A stretch of 64,000 nucleotides of DNA from an uncultured Bacillaceae bacterium (GCA_937967685.1 CALBTX010000114.1:1-64000); one strand, 5' to 3'; shown: positions 45,126 to 54,424, counted from the first letter of the stretch. A program made the numbers and translations. Notes: a model not told the origin generated them from the sequence alone.

Positions 45126-45659
45126 TTATCTTCCGGATTGCCACCCTGTTCCGTAAATCATTTGCGTATACTTGGAGAGGAATTGTTTCGCGTTCATTTC
45201 TTGAAAAGCTTTTTCCATCTCCTTCATTTCTTCGATGCGGCGCTCACCCATGACAGCAAAAAGTAACACGAGGTCTGTTCCCTCATCAGCAACAAAACGC
45301 AAATAGACATGATCGATGTTAGACGTTTTCATGAAAGATTCGTAGATGATTTGCGCGGCATCCTCGTAGATCGATTGGGGATCATCGTCAGCATCAGACC
45401 ATAAGTCGATAAACAAGTCACCGTTTGCCATATTCACCTTGCGGTAAGAATGATGAAGAGGTATCTGTTTCAGAAAAGAAACCAATTTCTCTTTTTCTAA
45501 ATGAACAGGTTTGTTTACTTGCATCACCGTTTTTCCAGCGGGAAATAGCATGGGGCCATTCTCCAAAAAGTCCGATTCAAACAACGGAAGCATGGAAATG
45601 ACCACTGCCAAACCAATGGATATAATCGACGCAGTCAGCAAACCTCTCAACATGTACAA
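45126..45659 (-). CDS. Membrane-anchored protein of unknown function
   Basis: About 177 aa. One N-terminal transmembrane segment (LRGLLTASIISIGLAVVISML) and an extracytoplasmic domain of about 150 residues with KVNMANGDLFIDLWSD and IDHVYLRFV. GGAGGG fits a TTG start at 45657-45659 (eight bases); an ATG two codons later is the alternative. It lies between mtrB and hepS. Not recognised; a sporulation- or germination-linked role would be guesswork. Confidence 0.6.
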   Translation of the reverse strand: MYMLRGLLTASIISIGLAVVISMLPLFESDFLENGPMLFPAGKTVMQVNKPVHLEKEKLVSFLKQIPLHHSYRKVNMANGDLFIDLWSDADDDPQSIYEDAAQIIYESFMKTSNIDHVYLRFVADEGTDLVLLFAVMGERRIEEMKEMEKAFQEMNAKQFLSKYTQMIYGTGWQSGR

Positions 45660-45745
45660 GGACGATCCCTCCTTGTACATATGTATTCCAGATGCGCTCA
45701 TATTTAGAAGAGAAAAAGAGAAAAAGCAGGAAATCCTGCTCTTTG

Positions 45746-45970
45746 TTAAGTTTCATCCCCAGATTCAATCTGACCATGCCGGGTGTATATCATCGCCTTC
45801 CCCCTGATTTTTATCGCTGACGTATGTTCCGTAAATTGAGCAATCATCACTTCGTGCTTGTCCAATTTTTCAGAATGATGGAAGCGGGTATCCTTACCAC
45901 GGGTCAGACCGATCACGTTCACGCCGTCCTCTTTCGCCTTAATCACGACATAATCATTCAAATGTTCCAT
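45746..45970 (-). CDS. mtrB: trp RNA-binding attenuation protein (TRAP)
   Basis: 74 aa, forms an 11-subunit ring that binds tryptophan and (G/U)AG repeats. DFVVIKA-type start ([16 protein letters not shown]), [19 protein letters not shown] with the RNA-binding Lys near 37, and AIKIRGKA with the Lys/Arg pair near 56-58 are present. Just downstream of folE (mtrA) as in B. subtilis. Its target leader is at 36286-36660. Confidence 0.97.
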   Translation of the reverse strand: MEHLNDYVVIKAKEDGVNVIGLTRGKDTRFHHSEKLDKHEVMIAQFTEHTSAIKIRGKAMIYTRHGQIESGDET

Positions 45971-45983
45971 GTCACGTTCTCCC

Positions 45984-46550
45984 CTATCCTTTGATTAAAC
46001 TGAAAACTTCGGCACGGGCAGCGGCGTCTTTCTCGAATAACCCCCTGACGGCCGAAGTGACGGTTTGAGCGCCGGGTTTCTTCACACCACGCATGGACAT
46101 ACACATATGTTCAGCTTCAACAACGACGACGACTCCGTAGGGATTTAATTTCTGAACAATCGTTTCGGCTACCGTGGAAGTGATGCGTTCCTGCAATTGC
46201 GGTCTGCGGGCTACAGCCTCGACAGCCCGGGCCAATTTACTCAAGCCGGTCACCCGTCCCCCTCTTGGGATGTAGCCAACGTGCGCCTTGCCGAAAAAGG
46301 GAACCAAATGATGTTCACACATGGAAAAGAAAGGGATATCTTTCACTAAAACTAATTCTTCATGATCTTCCCCAAAAACAACATCAAAATATTGACCGGG
46401 ATCTTGCTTCATCCCTTCAAAGACTTCAGCATACATCCGGGCCACTCTTTTTGGGGTATCAACCAGTCCGTCACGTGTAGGGTCTTCACCGATTGCTTCA
46501 AGTATCATTTGAACGGCTTCTTCGATTTTAGCCTGATCGATTTCGTACAT
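45984..46550 (-). CDS. folE: GTP cyclohydrolase I
   Basis: 188 aa. First step of folate synthesis. [24 protein letters not shown] carries the zinc ligands Cys and His, and [18 protein letters not shown] the third. The ATG at 46548-46550 has AAGGAG nine bases upstream; the frame is open to 46634, inside the hbs terminator. Cotranscribed with mtrB. Confidence 0.97.
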   Translation of the reverse strand: MYEIDQAKIEEAVQMILEAIGEDPTRDGLVDTPKRVARMYAEVFEGMKQDPGQYFDVVFGEDHEELVLVKDIPFFSMCEHHLVPFFGKAHVGYIPRGGRVTGLSKLARAVEAVARRPQLQERITSTVAETIVQKLNPYGVVVVVEAEHMCMSMRGVKKPGAQTVTSAVRGLFEKDAAARAEVFSLIKG

Positions 46551-46581
46551 ACACCTCAACTCCTTAAGCGATAACATTGAA

Positions 46582-46610
46582 AATATAGCATATTTGGGTA
46601 GATATAGCAA
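46582..46610 (-). promoter_or_regulatory. Promoter of folE-mtrB
   Basis: TTGCTA (complement of 46605-46610), spacer 17, TATATT (complement of 46582-46587). The -35 overlaps the T-run of the hbs terminator. Confidence 0.55.
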
Positions 46611-46642
46611 AAAACAAGAGTCACCAGACGGCAACTCTTGTT
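46606..46642 (-). terminator. Terminator of hbs
   Basis: AACAAGAGT (46613-46621) pairs with ACTCTTGTT (46634-46642); the minus-strand stem is followed by a T-run ending TTTTTTGC. Confidence 0.85.
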
Positions 46643-46661
46643 CAAAGTGTATGTACGATGA

Positions 46662-46934
46662 CTATTTAACATTTTCTTTCAGTGCTTTACCAGGTTTAAA
46701 TGCCGGGACTTTGCTGGCAGCGATTTGAATTTCTTTCCCCGTTTGCGGATTGCGTCCTTTTCTGGCAGCACGTTCACGCACTTCAAAATTTCCGAACCCG
46801 ATAATTTGAACTTTATCACCGCGCTTCAAACTTTGGGAAATCGCTTCAAAAACAGCATCAACAGCTCTGCCGGCATCTTTCTTGGTCATTTCCGTCATTT
46901 CAGCCACTTGGTTAATCAATTCCGTTTTATTCAC
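46662..46934 (-). CDS. hbs: DNA-binding protein HU (HBsu type)
   Basis: 90 aa. [12 protein letters not shown] start, [24 protein letters not shown] (DNA-binding arm) and [12 protein letters not shown] tail. The GTG at 46932-46934 with AAGGGGG eight bases upstream gives the usual HU start; a GTG three codons earlier is less likely. The 220-base gap upstream contains a minus-strand TTGACT with TAAAAA 18 bases on, a plausible promoter, and the spoIVA terminator. Confidence 0.97.
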   Translation of the reverse strand: MNKTELINQVAEMTEMTKKDAGRAVDAVFEAISQSLKRGDKVQIIGFGNFEVRERAARKGRNPQTGKEIQIAASKVPAFKPGKALKENVK

Positions 46935-47115
46935 GTCAGTCACCCCCTTCCCATGTGAGTTCTTATTCTCTTCTTTACCGATTTAGATTGATTTTATACG
47001 CTTAAACACACATTTTTATTTAATTTTCCTGTATTTAGTCAACTCCTCATTCATCCTAATATACTGCCTGTAAAAATGCAAGTCCATTTTGGCGTAAATT
47101 TGGATGCTGATAGAA

Positions 47116-47144
47116 AGAAAAAAGCCTCCAACGATAGGAAGCTT
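47116..47144 (-). terminator. Terminator of spoIVA
   Basis: Arms AAGCTTCC and GGAGGCTT (complement of 47122-47144, one G-T pair) are followed by TTTTTTC on the minus strand. Confidence 0.75.
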
Positions 47145-47154
47145 GAAACATGAT

Positions 47155-48633
47155 TTATAATATAATCGCAATCAGCCCCCCTGATCCTTCATTGATGATC
47201 CGTTCTAACGTATCTTTCAATTTATAGCGCGCATTTTCCGGCATCGTACTCAGTTTGGCCGTGATGCCTTCGCGAACAATCGAGTGTAAGGAACGGCCAA
47301 AGACGTCCGACTGCCAAATGGAAAGCGGATCCGATTCAAAGTCTTGCATCAAATAGCGAATCAATTCTTCACTCTGCTTTTCCGTGCCGATGATCGGCGC
47401 AAATTCGGATTCGACATCCACTTTGATCATATGGATGGAAGGAGCCACCGCTTTTAAACGCACGCCGAATCTGGAGCCTTGACGAATAATTTCGGGTTCA
47501 TCCAACGTCATATCTTCCAAAGAAGGCGAGGCGATGCCATAGCCGGTTTGGCGGACCATTTTGATCGCTTCGGCCACTTGATCATACTCTTTCTTAGCGG
47601 TGGCAAAATCTTGCATCAATTGTAAGAGGTGGTCTTTGCCGCGAATTTCCACCCCAACGACTTCTTTTAACACTTCATCATAAAGGTGATCAGGTGCGAT
47701 TAAATCGATTTCGGCCACGCCTGTCCCCATATCCATACCGGCCAGCGAGGCGTTTTCAATGAAGTCATACTCGTGAAAATAACCAACGACGCGGTCCACA
47801 TCCCGTAACCTGCGGATATCCTTGACCGTATTGCGCACCGCTTCTTCATAGTTTTGGCGCAGCCAGTGTTCCTCTTTGAGCACCATCACCCAGCTGGGCA
47901 GGTTGACGTTCACTTCATGGACCGGGAATTCATATAAGACTTCGCGGAGCACGTTCGTCGCGTCACGATCGTCCATTTGTTCGACGCTCATCGCCAGGCA
48001 AGGAATATCGTATTTTTCGGACAGCTCATGGCGCAATGCTTCCGTTTCGGGGCTGTAAGGTTGTGTTGAATTGATGAGCATAATAAATGGTTTGCCCACT
48101 TCCTTTAATTCCTGGACAACTCTTTCTTCAGCATCCACATAATCTTCTCTCGGAATTTCAGCGATCGTTCCGTCCGTGGTCACTACGACTCCTATGGTCG
48201 AATGTTCTTGAATGACCTTGCGTGTCCCGTATTCTGCCGCCTCTTGAAATGGAATCGGCTCTTCATACCACGGCGTATTGATCATCCGCGGGCCGTTTTC
48301 ATCTTCGTATCCCTTCGCTCCCGGTACCACATAGCCGACGCAATCAATTAAACGGACGTTAATGTCCAATCCTTCATCCACATGCACTTCAACCGCTTGA
48401 TTGGGCACAAATTTTGGTTCGGTCGTCATGATCGTACGGCCTGCGGCACTTTGCGGCATTTCATCCTGGGCCCTGATACGGTCGGAATCCGAGGTAATAT
48501 TCGGTATTACCGCTTGTTCCATAAACCGTTTAATAAACGTGGATTTACCGGTCCGAACGGCACCGACAACCCCGATGTAAATGTCGCCTCCGGTTCGTTC
48601 GGCAATATCTTTAAAAATATCCACCTTTTCCAC
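47155..48633 (-). CDS. spoIVA: Stage IV sporulation protein A (spore coat ATPase)
   Basis: 492 aa, same length as B. subtilis SpoIVA, the basement-layer protein that hydrolyses ATP to polymerise on the forespore. Walker A GAVRTGKST (near 24-32), VRLIDCVGYVVPGAKGY, LINSTQPYSPETE, and the conserved C-terminal tail SGGLIAIIL. Starts at GTG with GGAGGGG upstream. Confidence 0.97.
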   Translation of the reverse strand: MEKVDIFKDIAERTGGDIYIGVVGAVRTGKSTFIKRFMEQAVIPNITSDSDRIRAQDEMPQSAAGRTIMTTEPKFVPNQAVEVHVDEGLDINVRLIDCVGYVVPGAKGYEDENGPRMINTPWYEEPIPFQEAAEYGTRKVIQEHSTIGVVVTTDGTIAEIPREDYVDAEERVVQELKEVGKPFIMLINSTQPYSPETEALRHELSEKYDIPCLAMSVEQMDDRDATNVLREVLYEFPVHEVNVNLPSWVMVLKEEHWLRQNYEEAVRNTVKDIRRLRDVDRVVGYFHEYDFIENASLAGMDMGTGVAEIDLIAPDHLYDEVLKEVVGVEIRGKDHLLQLMQDFATAKKEYDQVAEAIKMVRQTGYGIASPSLEDMTLDEPEIIRQGSRFGVRLKAVAPSIHMIKVDVESEFAPIIGTEKQSEELIRYLMQDFESDPLSIWQSDVFGRSLHSIVREGITAKLSTMPENARYKLKDTLERIINEGSGGLIAIIL

Positions 48634-48669
48634 ACGATCCCCTCCTGAGTAGTGGTTACAAGGCCTGAA

Positions 48670-48711
48670 AAAGACAAGACCTCCTTTATCTCTAAGATAT
48701 GTGGAGGTCTG
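48670..48711 (-). terminator. Terminator of yphF, overlapping the spoIVA promoter
   Basis: AGACCTCC (48678-48685) pairs with GGAGGTCT (48704-48711); on the minus strand the stem is followed by TGTCTTTTT. Confidence 0.75.
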
Positions 48712-48724
48712 GCGTAAATATGCT
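48695..48724 (-). promoter_or_regulatory. Candidate sigma-E promoter of spoIVA
   Basis: Minus strand: GCATATT (complement of 48718-48724) as -35 and CATATCTT (complement of 48695-48702, fits CATANNNT) as -10, spacer 15. Sigma-E control of spoIVA is established in B. subtilis. The -10 lies in the loop of the yphF terminator. Confidence 0.6.
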
Positions 48725-48726
48725 AA

Positions 48727-49476
48727 TTAATTTTTCGTATTCCAACTTTCTATAAACACGGGTTGATCATCTTCCAGCTTGTATGGAAAAGAATAGGCGG
48801 GCACAAATTTGCTGACTTTGACCAGCAAGTGGCGAATATCAACGTTTTCCGGCACCTCCAATTCATCGGCGCTGGATAACAGCTGATTCAAATCAAGGCG
48901 ATAGTCAATGCCCACCTGTCCCTCCTGATTGATAATTAACGGTAACAACTGACCGCTGTATGGACTGGTTACCTGCGGGGGCTGGTCCAGATTCAATTTT
49001 TCTTCATCCAATGTAAAATATCCGTTTCCGAGATGGTCAGCGACAGGCAGATGGGGACTTTTCGTTCGGACATACTCATTGACCCGAAGCTGCAGTTCCT
49101 GTACGGCTCTGGACAAGCGCAAATCAATCAACTTCACCTTAGGATCGCTTTCCACATCGACAAGTACGTAACGATAGACTCCGCCCGCCTCAAAAGAGTT
49201 CGGTGGCGGTTCTGCCAGATAGCGGGGAATTAAGCGGTTAAAATCAAGGACATATTTTTGAAAAACGGGTGTGTCCGCTTCCGTCGTCTGAATGGGCAGG
49301 ACCCCTGTATCCTGCCAATATGCTTGTACACTGTTTTGCACTTCTTCTATTTGAACCTCGTCATCAGGCTGGTTTTTCATCTTAAGTTCCTGCGGATATA
49401 AGCATCCGCCAAGCACAACCGCCGAAAGAAACAATAACAGTGTCATCCATATGCATTTCTTGAGCCGCGTAGACAT
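48727..49476 (-). CDS. yphF: YphF-like lipoprotein
   Basis: 249 aa. Signal peptide with lipobox LGGC (Cys25 from the chosen start), then segments shared with B. subtilis YphF such as YRYVLVDVESDPKVKLIDLRL, PQVTSPYSGQLLPLIIN and VPAYSFPYKLE. Just upstream of spoIVA as in B. subtilis. Function unknown; probably anchored outside the membrane. ATG 49474-49476 has GGTGAGG seven bases upstream. Confidence 0.82.
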   Translation of the reverse strand: MSTRLKKCIWMTLLLFLSAVVLGGCLYPQELKMKNQPDDEVQIEEVQNSVQAYWQDTGVLPIQTTEADTPVFQKYVLDFNRLIPRYLAEPPPNSFEAGGVYRYVLVDVESDPKVKLIDLRLSRAVQELQLRVNEYVRTKSPHLPVADHLGNGYFTLDEEKLNLDQPPQVTSPYSGQLLPLIINQEGQVGIDYRLDLNQLLSSADELEVPENVDIRHLLVKVSKFVPAYSFPYKLEDDQPVFIESWNTKN

Positions 49477-49504
49477 AATCATCCCTCACCTGTTGACTTA
49501 AAGA

Positions 49505-49690
49505 TCATACGGAAAAGACGACAATGACAATAAAAATGAACGATATAAACACAAATACGGCAGCGGTGGAAGAAACAAGCCATTTTAAAATGCCCCGCAA
49601 CTTGCTTCTAGAAAATAAAATAAGGATGTTGGCTACAAACATCAGCAAGATGGCGATCAAGGCGATTAACATTTTCATCAATGGTTCCAT
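49505..49690 (-). CDS. yphE: YphE-like small membrane protein (DUF2768)
   Basis: 61 aa with two transmembrane helices (about 5-25 and 37-60) and a short basic loop SRSKLRG. Length and place before yphF match YphE. The ATG at 49688-49690 has GAGG nine bases upstream; the longer frame to 49894 overlaps the divergent gene and is not used. Confidence 0.75.
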   Translation of the reverse strand: MEPLMKMLIALIAILLMFVANILILFSRSKLRGILKWLVSSTAAVFVFISFIFIVIVVFSV

Positions 49691-49763
49691 CGGAACAAAC
49701 CTCACTTCCATGTCCAGACAAAAACATGTGTCGCCAGTCATTATACCATAACTCGCAGAAAGA

Positions 49764-49791
49764 ACGTAAATGATGCAGTTGACATAATATA
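49764..49791 (+). promoter_or_regulatory. Candidate sigma-K promoter
   Basis: Plus strand AC (49764-49765), 17 bases, CATAATATA (49783-49791), matching AC-N16/17-CATANNNTA of sigma-K promoters. It lies 35 bases before the start of the plus-strand gene at 49826. Confidence 0.5.
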
Positions 49792-49825
49792 TATTGATAA
49801 AACGAAACGAAGGAGGTTCTGTCAA

Positions 49826-50200
49826 ATGTCCCAGCATGCTTGGCGCAAGCCCCCCTCGTCCTCTACTTTTTCGTATATAGATGAAATTCAACATACATTG
49901 GTAGAGTTGGATAAAGCGATTAAAAATATTGAAATGATGGCCCGTACGGCAAAAAAATTAGGCATCCCCGAACTTTTACAGTCTCCCGGAACCTTTTGGC
50001 AGCAATCTCAAGCCAACTGGCAAAACATCATGCAAAACATCGACCTCCAACAACTCAAGGCGTTAATCAACTCCCCCGTACTGCGTAAAATTTTAACTGA
50101 TCCGGAATTCTATCAACTGTTTGCTCCTGACACCGGCAAACCGCCTGGAACCGGGACAACATCTAATCACCACGAAGTGAACAGGGATGAACATCCATGA
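49826..50200 (+). CDS. Uncharacterised protein, probably sporulation-linked
   Basis: 124 aa on the plus strand with GGAGG nine bases before the ATG. Soluble, helical (IDEIQHTLVELDKAIKNIEMM) and Gln/Asn-rich (QQSQANWQNIMQNIDLQQ), with a Pro/Thr-rich tail. No family recognised. It lies between the SpoVIF-like and yphE genes on the opposite strand, and its upstream sequence matches a sigma-K promoter, so a late mother-cell product such as a coat protein is a reasonable guess. Confidence 0.65.
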   Translation: MSQHAWRKPPSSSTFSYIDEIQHTLVELDKAIKNIEMMARTAKKLGIPELLQSPGTFWQQSQANWQNIMQNIDLQQLKALINSPVLRKILTDPEFYQLFAPDTGKPPGTGTTSNHHEVNRDEHP

Positions 50201-50267
50201 ATCGTCTGCTTATTCGAAGCTTTGCTTATTCTATCGTGTTTCACTCTGACTTCCGCTCACATACGAA

Positions 50268-50293
50268 GGGCTGGCCTTTCCCTGGGCCAGCCC
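50268..50293. terminator. Strong GC-rich hairpin after the plus-strand gene
   Basis: GGGCTGGCC (50268-50276) pairs with GGCCAGCCC (50285-50293). There is no T-run on either side, so it may be a bidirectional end hairpin between convergent genes rather than a canonical terminator. Confidence 0.55.
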
Positions 50294-50392
50294 TATGAAC
50301 TGTATCCTTCCGCACGCCTTTTTTTGAGCCATTTAATTGTAAGCTAGTGCTATGCTATGCTAAGCATGGCAGGCTTGTAACAAATGCAGTGC

Positions 50393-50671
50393 CTATTTTT
50401 TTGGTTGCATAAACATTTTGACCATCTGTTGCATTTCTTGCATGGACAATTTATTTTTGACCAAATAGTTGACAATTTGATCTTCTTTTTCTTTCGACAC
50501 TGGAACGCCTGCTAGATTGGCCACTTGAGCCACCAATTGACGCACCTTTTTTTCGTCTTGCAAATCTTTAGGATCCACTTTATTGGCTAACGATTTAATC
50601 TTTTTCTCAGACACATTCGTCTGTTTTTGAATCTGATCGAAAATGTTGTTGCCTTTTTTCTTTTTGCTCAC
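50393..50671 (-). CDS. spoVIF: Stage VI sporulation protein F-like
   Basis: 92 aa, basic, from a GTG with GGAGGGG seven bases upstream. NIFDQIQKQTNVSEKKIKSLANKV and LVKNKLSMQEMQQM fit the SpoVIF family, a late coat-assembly protein in B. subtilis (there located elsewhere, as yjcC). Downstream of gpsA here. Confidence 0.78.
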   Translation of the reverse strand: MSKKKKGNNIFDQIQKQTNVSEKKIKSLANKVDPKDLQDEKKVRQLVAQVANLAGVPVSKEKEDQIVNYLVKNKLSMQEMQQMVKMFMQPKK

Positions 50672-50742
50672 CTGTTCCCCTCCTCATAAGCTTTCTCAAC
50701 ATATCTTATGAAAAGGAAAAACGCTTGGTGAGCATTCAGACC

Positions 50743-51780
50743 CTAAAAGTAGCGATTCAAATCACCTAACAAATTCGCTTCCAATTCATGGGTCCTTCCC
50801 CGGCGCATTAAATCATCCACCGCTAGACGCGGGGGTTTCCCTTCGAATAGTACGGCAAACAGCTCCTGTGTAATGGGCATTTTAACGCCTTTTGACCGGG
50901 AAAGCTGATACGCCGCTTTTGTTGTTCGTACACCTTCGACGACCATGCCCATGGAATCGAGCACGTCATTCAAAGGCCGCCCCTGACCAATCGCAAAACC
51001 GCACCGCCAATTGCGCGAATGCCGGCTCGTACAGGTGGCAATCAAATCGCCCAGCCCGGTCAATCCGGAAAAAGTCAAAGGGTGGGCCCCCAATTCCATG
51101 CCTAATCGGGTGATTTCAGTCAGCCCCCTTGTCATCAGCGCCGCTTTGGCGTTATCACCGTACCCCAGTCCGTCTGAAAGACCCGCGCCCAAAGCGATAA
51201 TGTTTTTGAGCGCCCCGCCGATCTCGACCCCGACAACATCCGTATGCGTATATACGCGGAAATTTTCATTAATAAACAAGTCCTGGACTTTCTCGGCCAA
51301 GTGCACGTTAACGGCTGAAGCCACCACGGTTGTTGGCGAACGCAAACTGACTTCCTCGGCATGACTCGGTCCTGATAAAACGACAATGCCTTCCCGCTGC
51401 TCAGACGCTATTTCTTCTTCGATCATTTGCGAAATTCGTTTATATGTGTCCGGTTCAAGACCTTTGGATGAATGAACGATCAATGATTTTTTGGGGATGA
51501 AGGGGCTCATTTCCCGCAGAGCCGTACGCAAAGCCGCCGTAGGCAAAACAAGGATGACGATGTTCGCTTGACTCAGAACCTCTTGATAAGTGCTGTATGC
51601 TCTAATCTTCGGATGTAAAACAACGTCGGGTAAGTAGCGTCTGTTCGTATGTTCAGTGTTGATTTCGACGGCTTGTTCTTTCCTTCTGGCATATAAGGCC
51701 ACTTCAAAGCCGTTATCTGCGAGCACCAAGGACAGAGCCGTCCCCCAACTCCCTGCACCGATGACCGCAATCGTTTTCAT
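50743..51780 (-). CDS. gpsA: Glycerol-3-phosphate dehydrogenase [NAD(P)+]
   Basis: 345 aa. MKTIAVIGAGSWGTALS (dinucleotide site), HSSKGLEPDT, LSGPSHAEEV, GALKNIIALGAGLSDGLGYGDNAKAAL with the catalytic Lys. Makes sn-glycerol 3-phosphate for phospholipids, the acyl acceptor for PlsY encoded just upstream. The open frame continues to 52089 inside plsY and is not used; GGGAGG lies six bases before ATG 51778-51780, and the genes overlap by four bases. Confidence 0.96.
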   Translation of the reverse strand: MKTIAVIGAGSWGTALSLVLADNGFEVALYARRKEQAVEINTEHTNRRYLPDVVLHPKIRAYSTYQEVLSQANIVILVLPTAALRTALREMSPFIPKKSLIVHSSKGLEPDTYKRISQMIEEEIASEQREGIVVLSGPSHAEEVSLRSPTTVVASAVNVHLAEKVQDLFINENFRVYTHTDVVGVEIGGALKNIIALGAGLSDGLGYGDNAKAALMTRGLTEITRLGMELGAHPLTFSGLTGLGDLIATCTSRHSRNWRCGFAIGQGRPLNDVLDSMGMVVEGVRTTKAAYQLSRSKGVKMPITQELFAVLFEGKPPRLAVDDLMRRGRTHELEANLLGDLNRYF

Positions 51781-52367
51781 GGTCTCCCTCCCAACTTGTT
51801 TTCTTTTCCTTGAACGAGACGAATAATATTTGTGCGATGTCGCCAAAACGATAAAAGCCCGATGACCAAAGTACCGAGAATATAAGGCAGGGGATATTGA
51901 AAAATAAACAGCATCACCGGCAACAAACTGACAAAACAGAGCGACCCGACGGACACATAGCGAAAGAGGATAATGACGATGATGGCGAACATTCCCGCAA
52001 TAAGCGACGGTATAAAAGCAAAGCTGGTCGCGACGCCAATCGTCGTGGCCACACCCTTGCCACCTCTGAATGAAAAGAACACCGGCCAATTATGACCGAT
52101 GATGGCGGCCAAACCCGACAGAACAATCCATGAAGGCTCACCAGTGATGCGCATGGCGAGCAATACCGGAATCACCCCTTTGAGCGTGTCTAAAACGAGC
52201 ACAAACAGAGCCGGGCCAACGCCTAAAACCCTTAACGTGTTCGTTGCCCCCGCATTGCGCGAACCATGTTCCCTGATGTCAATTCCGGCCATTTTCCTGG
52301 CCACCAGTGTACTGAAACTGATCGAACCTAAAATATACCCTAATACAATGAGCAACGTTCCTTCCAC
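51777..52367 (-). CDS. plsY: Acyl-phosphate glycerol-3-phosphate acyltransferase
   Basis: 196 aa integral membrane enzyme, five hydrophobic segments. The three PlsY motifs appear: GSISFSTLVAR, GSRNAGATNTLRVLG and HNWPVFFSFRGGKGVAT. I use the GTG at 52365-52367, which gives the family's short N-terminus, rather than the TTG at 52388. Confidence 0.95.
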   Translation of the reverse strand: MEGTLLIVLGYILGSISFSTLVARKMAGIDIREHGSRNAGATNTLRVLGVGPALFVLVLDTLKGVIPVLLAMRITGEPSWIVLSGLAAIIGHNWPVFFSFRGGKGVATTIGVATSFAFIPSLIAGMFAIIVIILFRYVSVGSLCFVSLLPVMLFIFQYPLPYILGTLVIGLLSFWRHRTNIIRLVQGKENKLGGRP

Positions 52368-52429
52368 GGCTCCCTCTCCTATTGCCAATATTTCTCTCCC
52401 AAATTGAAGCTTTATTTTCCTTAACTAAC

Positions 52430-52531
52430 ACTTTTTTCCTATACCGAATCTTTTCCCCTCTGTTTGAATCGTTTTTCTCCTATATCGAATCTCTTTTTTC
52501 CTATACGGAATCCTTATTTTTGCCTCGAATC
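52430..52531. repeat. Five 19-21 bp tandem repeats spanning the der stop codon
   Basis: Plus-strand GAATC anchors occur at 52446, 52466, 52487, 52508 and 52527. Minus-strand units read GATTC-GTATAGGAAAAAAG with variation. The first units lie inside the last codons of der and the stop codon (complement of 52501-52503); the rest fill the der-plsY gap. Purine-rich on the minus strand. Confidence 0.85.
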
Positions 52532-53826
52532 AGAATGCGGATGGGAGTGCCTGCAAAGACGAAGGCTTCCCGAATTTTGTTTTCCAAATAGCGTTTATAA
52601 GAAAAATGCATCAGCTCCGGATCATTGACAAACAAGACGAAAGTGGGAGGTTTGACGCTGACCTGTGTTCCATAATAAATCTTAAGGCGCTTTCCCTTAT
52701 CAGCAGGCGGAGCTTTCATCGTCACAGCATCGACTAAAAGATCGTTTAAGGCATGAGTCGGGATCCGCATGGCGTGTTGTTCAGCCACTTCCTTGACTTG
52801 GGGCAAAATCTTATGCACGCGCTGGCCGGTTTTGGCGGAGACGAATAAGACGGGCGCATAAGCCAAAAATTGAAACTGTTGGCGTATGCTGCGCATAAAC
52901 TTGTGGAACGTCCCCTCATCCTTGGTCACGGCATCCCATTTATTGACCACGATAATGATCCCCCGACCCGCATCATGGGCATAGCCGGCGATGCGTTTAT
53001 CTTGCTCCCGTATCCCTTCTTCCCCATTGAGCAGCAGGAGCGCCACATCGGAACGTTCAATCGCTTTTTGGGCCCTTAGCACGCTGTATTTTTCCGTTTT
53101 TTCATATATCTTGCCCCTTTTGCGCATGCCGGCAGTATCAATCAGGGCATATTTCTGCCCATCCCGTTCAAGCGCTGTGTCCACCGCATCACGGGTTGTC
53201 CCGGCGATCGGACTGACAATGACTCTCTCCTCGCCCAGAATGGCGTTAACCAAGGACGATTTTCCGACATTGGGCCTCCCGATTAAGGCCACCCGAATGA
53301 CGTCATCGGCATAACTTTCCTCCGCATCTTGCGGAAAAAGTTTGACCACTTCGTCCAAAACGTCCCCCAGTCCTCTCCCGTGAGCGCCGGAAACCGGAAA
53401 AGGTTCACCGAATCCTAAAGCATAAAATTCGTAAATAACGCCTTCCTGTTTCAAATGATCCACTTTATTCACAACGAGGACGACCGGTTTTTGAGCTCTA
53501 TATAAAATCCGGGCGATTTCTTCATCGGCCGGTGTGATACCTGTCTTTGCATCAACAATAAATAAGATGACATCCGCCTCGGCAATCGCTAATTCGGCTT
53601 GATGACGGACAAGGGTGAGCAAAGCTTCCTCGTCCCCGAGCTCGATGCCTCCTGTATCGATTAAGTGGAATTCATGTGTCAGCCATTCTGCCGGGTGATA
53701 TAATCGATCCCTTGTCACCCCCGGAGTATTTTCGACAATGGCGATCCGTTCGCCTACAATACGATTAAAAATCGTGGACTTGCCTACATTCGGTCTGCCC
53801 ACGATGGCTACCGTCGGTTTGGACAT
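52501..53826 (-). CDS. der: GTPase Der (EngA)
   Basis: 441 aa ribosome-assembly GTPase. Two tandem G domains each with GRPNVGKS (near residues 9 and 185), plus DTGG/DTAG switch II and NKVD/NKWD specificity motifs, and a C-terminal KH-like domain. The frame is open to 53889; the ATG at 53824-53826 gives the usual [13 protein letters not shown] start. Confidence 0.97.
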   Translation of the reverse strand: MSKPTVAIVGRPNVGKSTIFNRIVGERIAIVENTPGVTRDRLYHPAEWLTHEFHLIDTGGIELGDEEALLTLVRHQAELAIAEADVILFIVDAKTGITPADEEIARILYRAQKPVVLVVNKVDHLKQEGVIYEFYALGFGEPFPVSGAHGRGLGDVLDEVVKLFPQDAEESYADDVIRVALIGRPNVGKSSLVNAILGEERVIVSPIAGTTRDAVDTALERDGQKYALIDTAGMRKRGKIYEKTEKYSVLRAQKAIERSDVALLLLNGEEGIREQDKRIAGYAHDAGRGIIIVVNKWDAVTKDEGTFHKFMRSIRQQFQFLAYAPVLFVSAKTGQRVHKILPQVKEVAEQHAMRIPTHALNDLLVDAVTMKAPPADKGKRLKIYYGTQVSVKPPTFVLFVNDPELMHFSYKRYLENKIREAFVFAGTPIRILIRGKNKDSV

Positions 53827-53909
53827 GTCTGGCACACTACCTTTCTGCATGCAGAGTTGGCCGGCTTGTTCAATTTTCTTCTTTATCATAAGCTGTCAGA
53901 CAATGACAT

Positions 53910-54380
53910 TCAACTTCTTTTTTGCTTTTCCAGCTCATTTTTAGTTTGTTGAACAAAGGTCACGAACCGCTCATAACTTTCACAGATCCCCTTTGCAGCC
54001 AAATAACGACCAATGCCAACCAAGCCATACCGTCTGGACAAAGCGCCGCCCAGCCTTCCTTTCCGATTTAAATAAGGAAGTGCTGCTGCAAAATAAAACG
54101 AGCGGTGATCAGCTCCACTTTCTTTGATCCATCCCCATAACGTTCTTTTAACGATATCGGGTTCACCGCCCATTCCCAGCGTATAGATCTCATTCCCGCG
54201 CTCATCTTTTCCTTTGAAAAAAATGTGACCCAAGGAATCGTCTCGAGCCACATCAAAATCAGGTAAAGCAACAATGTCTTTATAATCGGGAATATATTCC
54301 GTGGGCAAATGCCCCAGATGGATGGCAGCAGCCACAACCGAAGAATGGGCGCTTCCGTAACAATAATAAATGACCTTCAT
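53910..54380 (-). CDS. DUF3189 family protein
   Basis: 156 aa. Starts MKVIYYCYGSAHSSVVAAAIHLG, the recognisable N-terminus of DUF3189 proteins of spore formers. Soluble; biochemical activity unknown. ATG 54378-54380 has GAGGG about eight bases upstream. It sits between the capping-subunit cluster and der and converges on no other gene; likely in the same transcript. Confidence 0.7.
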   Translation of the reverse strand: MKVIYYCYGSAHSSVVAAAIHLGHLPTEYIPDYKDIVALPDFDVARDDSLGHIFFKGKDERGNEIYTLGMGGEPDIVKRTLWGWIKESGADHRSFYFAAALPYLNRKGRLGGALSRRYGLVGIGRYLAAKGICESYERFVTFVQQTKNELEKQKRS

Positions 54381-54424
54381 CTGAATGTCCCTCAATTTGA
54401 TTTTGAGCGACGTTTGATGTCGCT

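Noticed and set aside
50743..52089. GpsA with a 103-residue N-terminal extension
   Set aside because: The extension is plsY read in another frame; GGGAGG and the MKTIAVIGAGSWG start give the normal protein.
52430..52531. CRISPR array
   Set aside because: Units of 19-21 bases without spacers, degenerate, partly inside der; there are no cas genes in the window.
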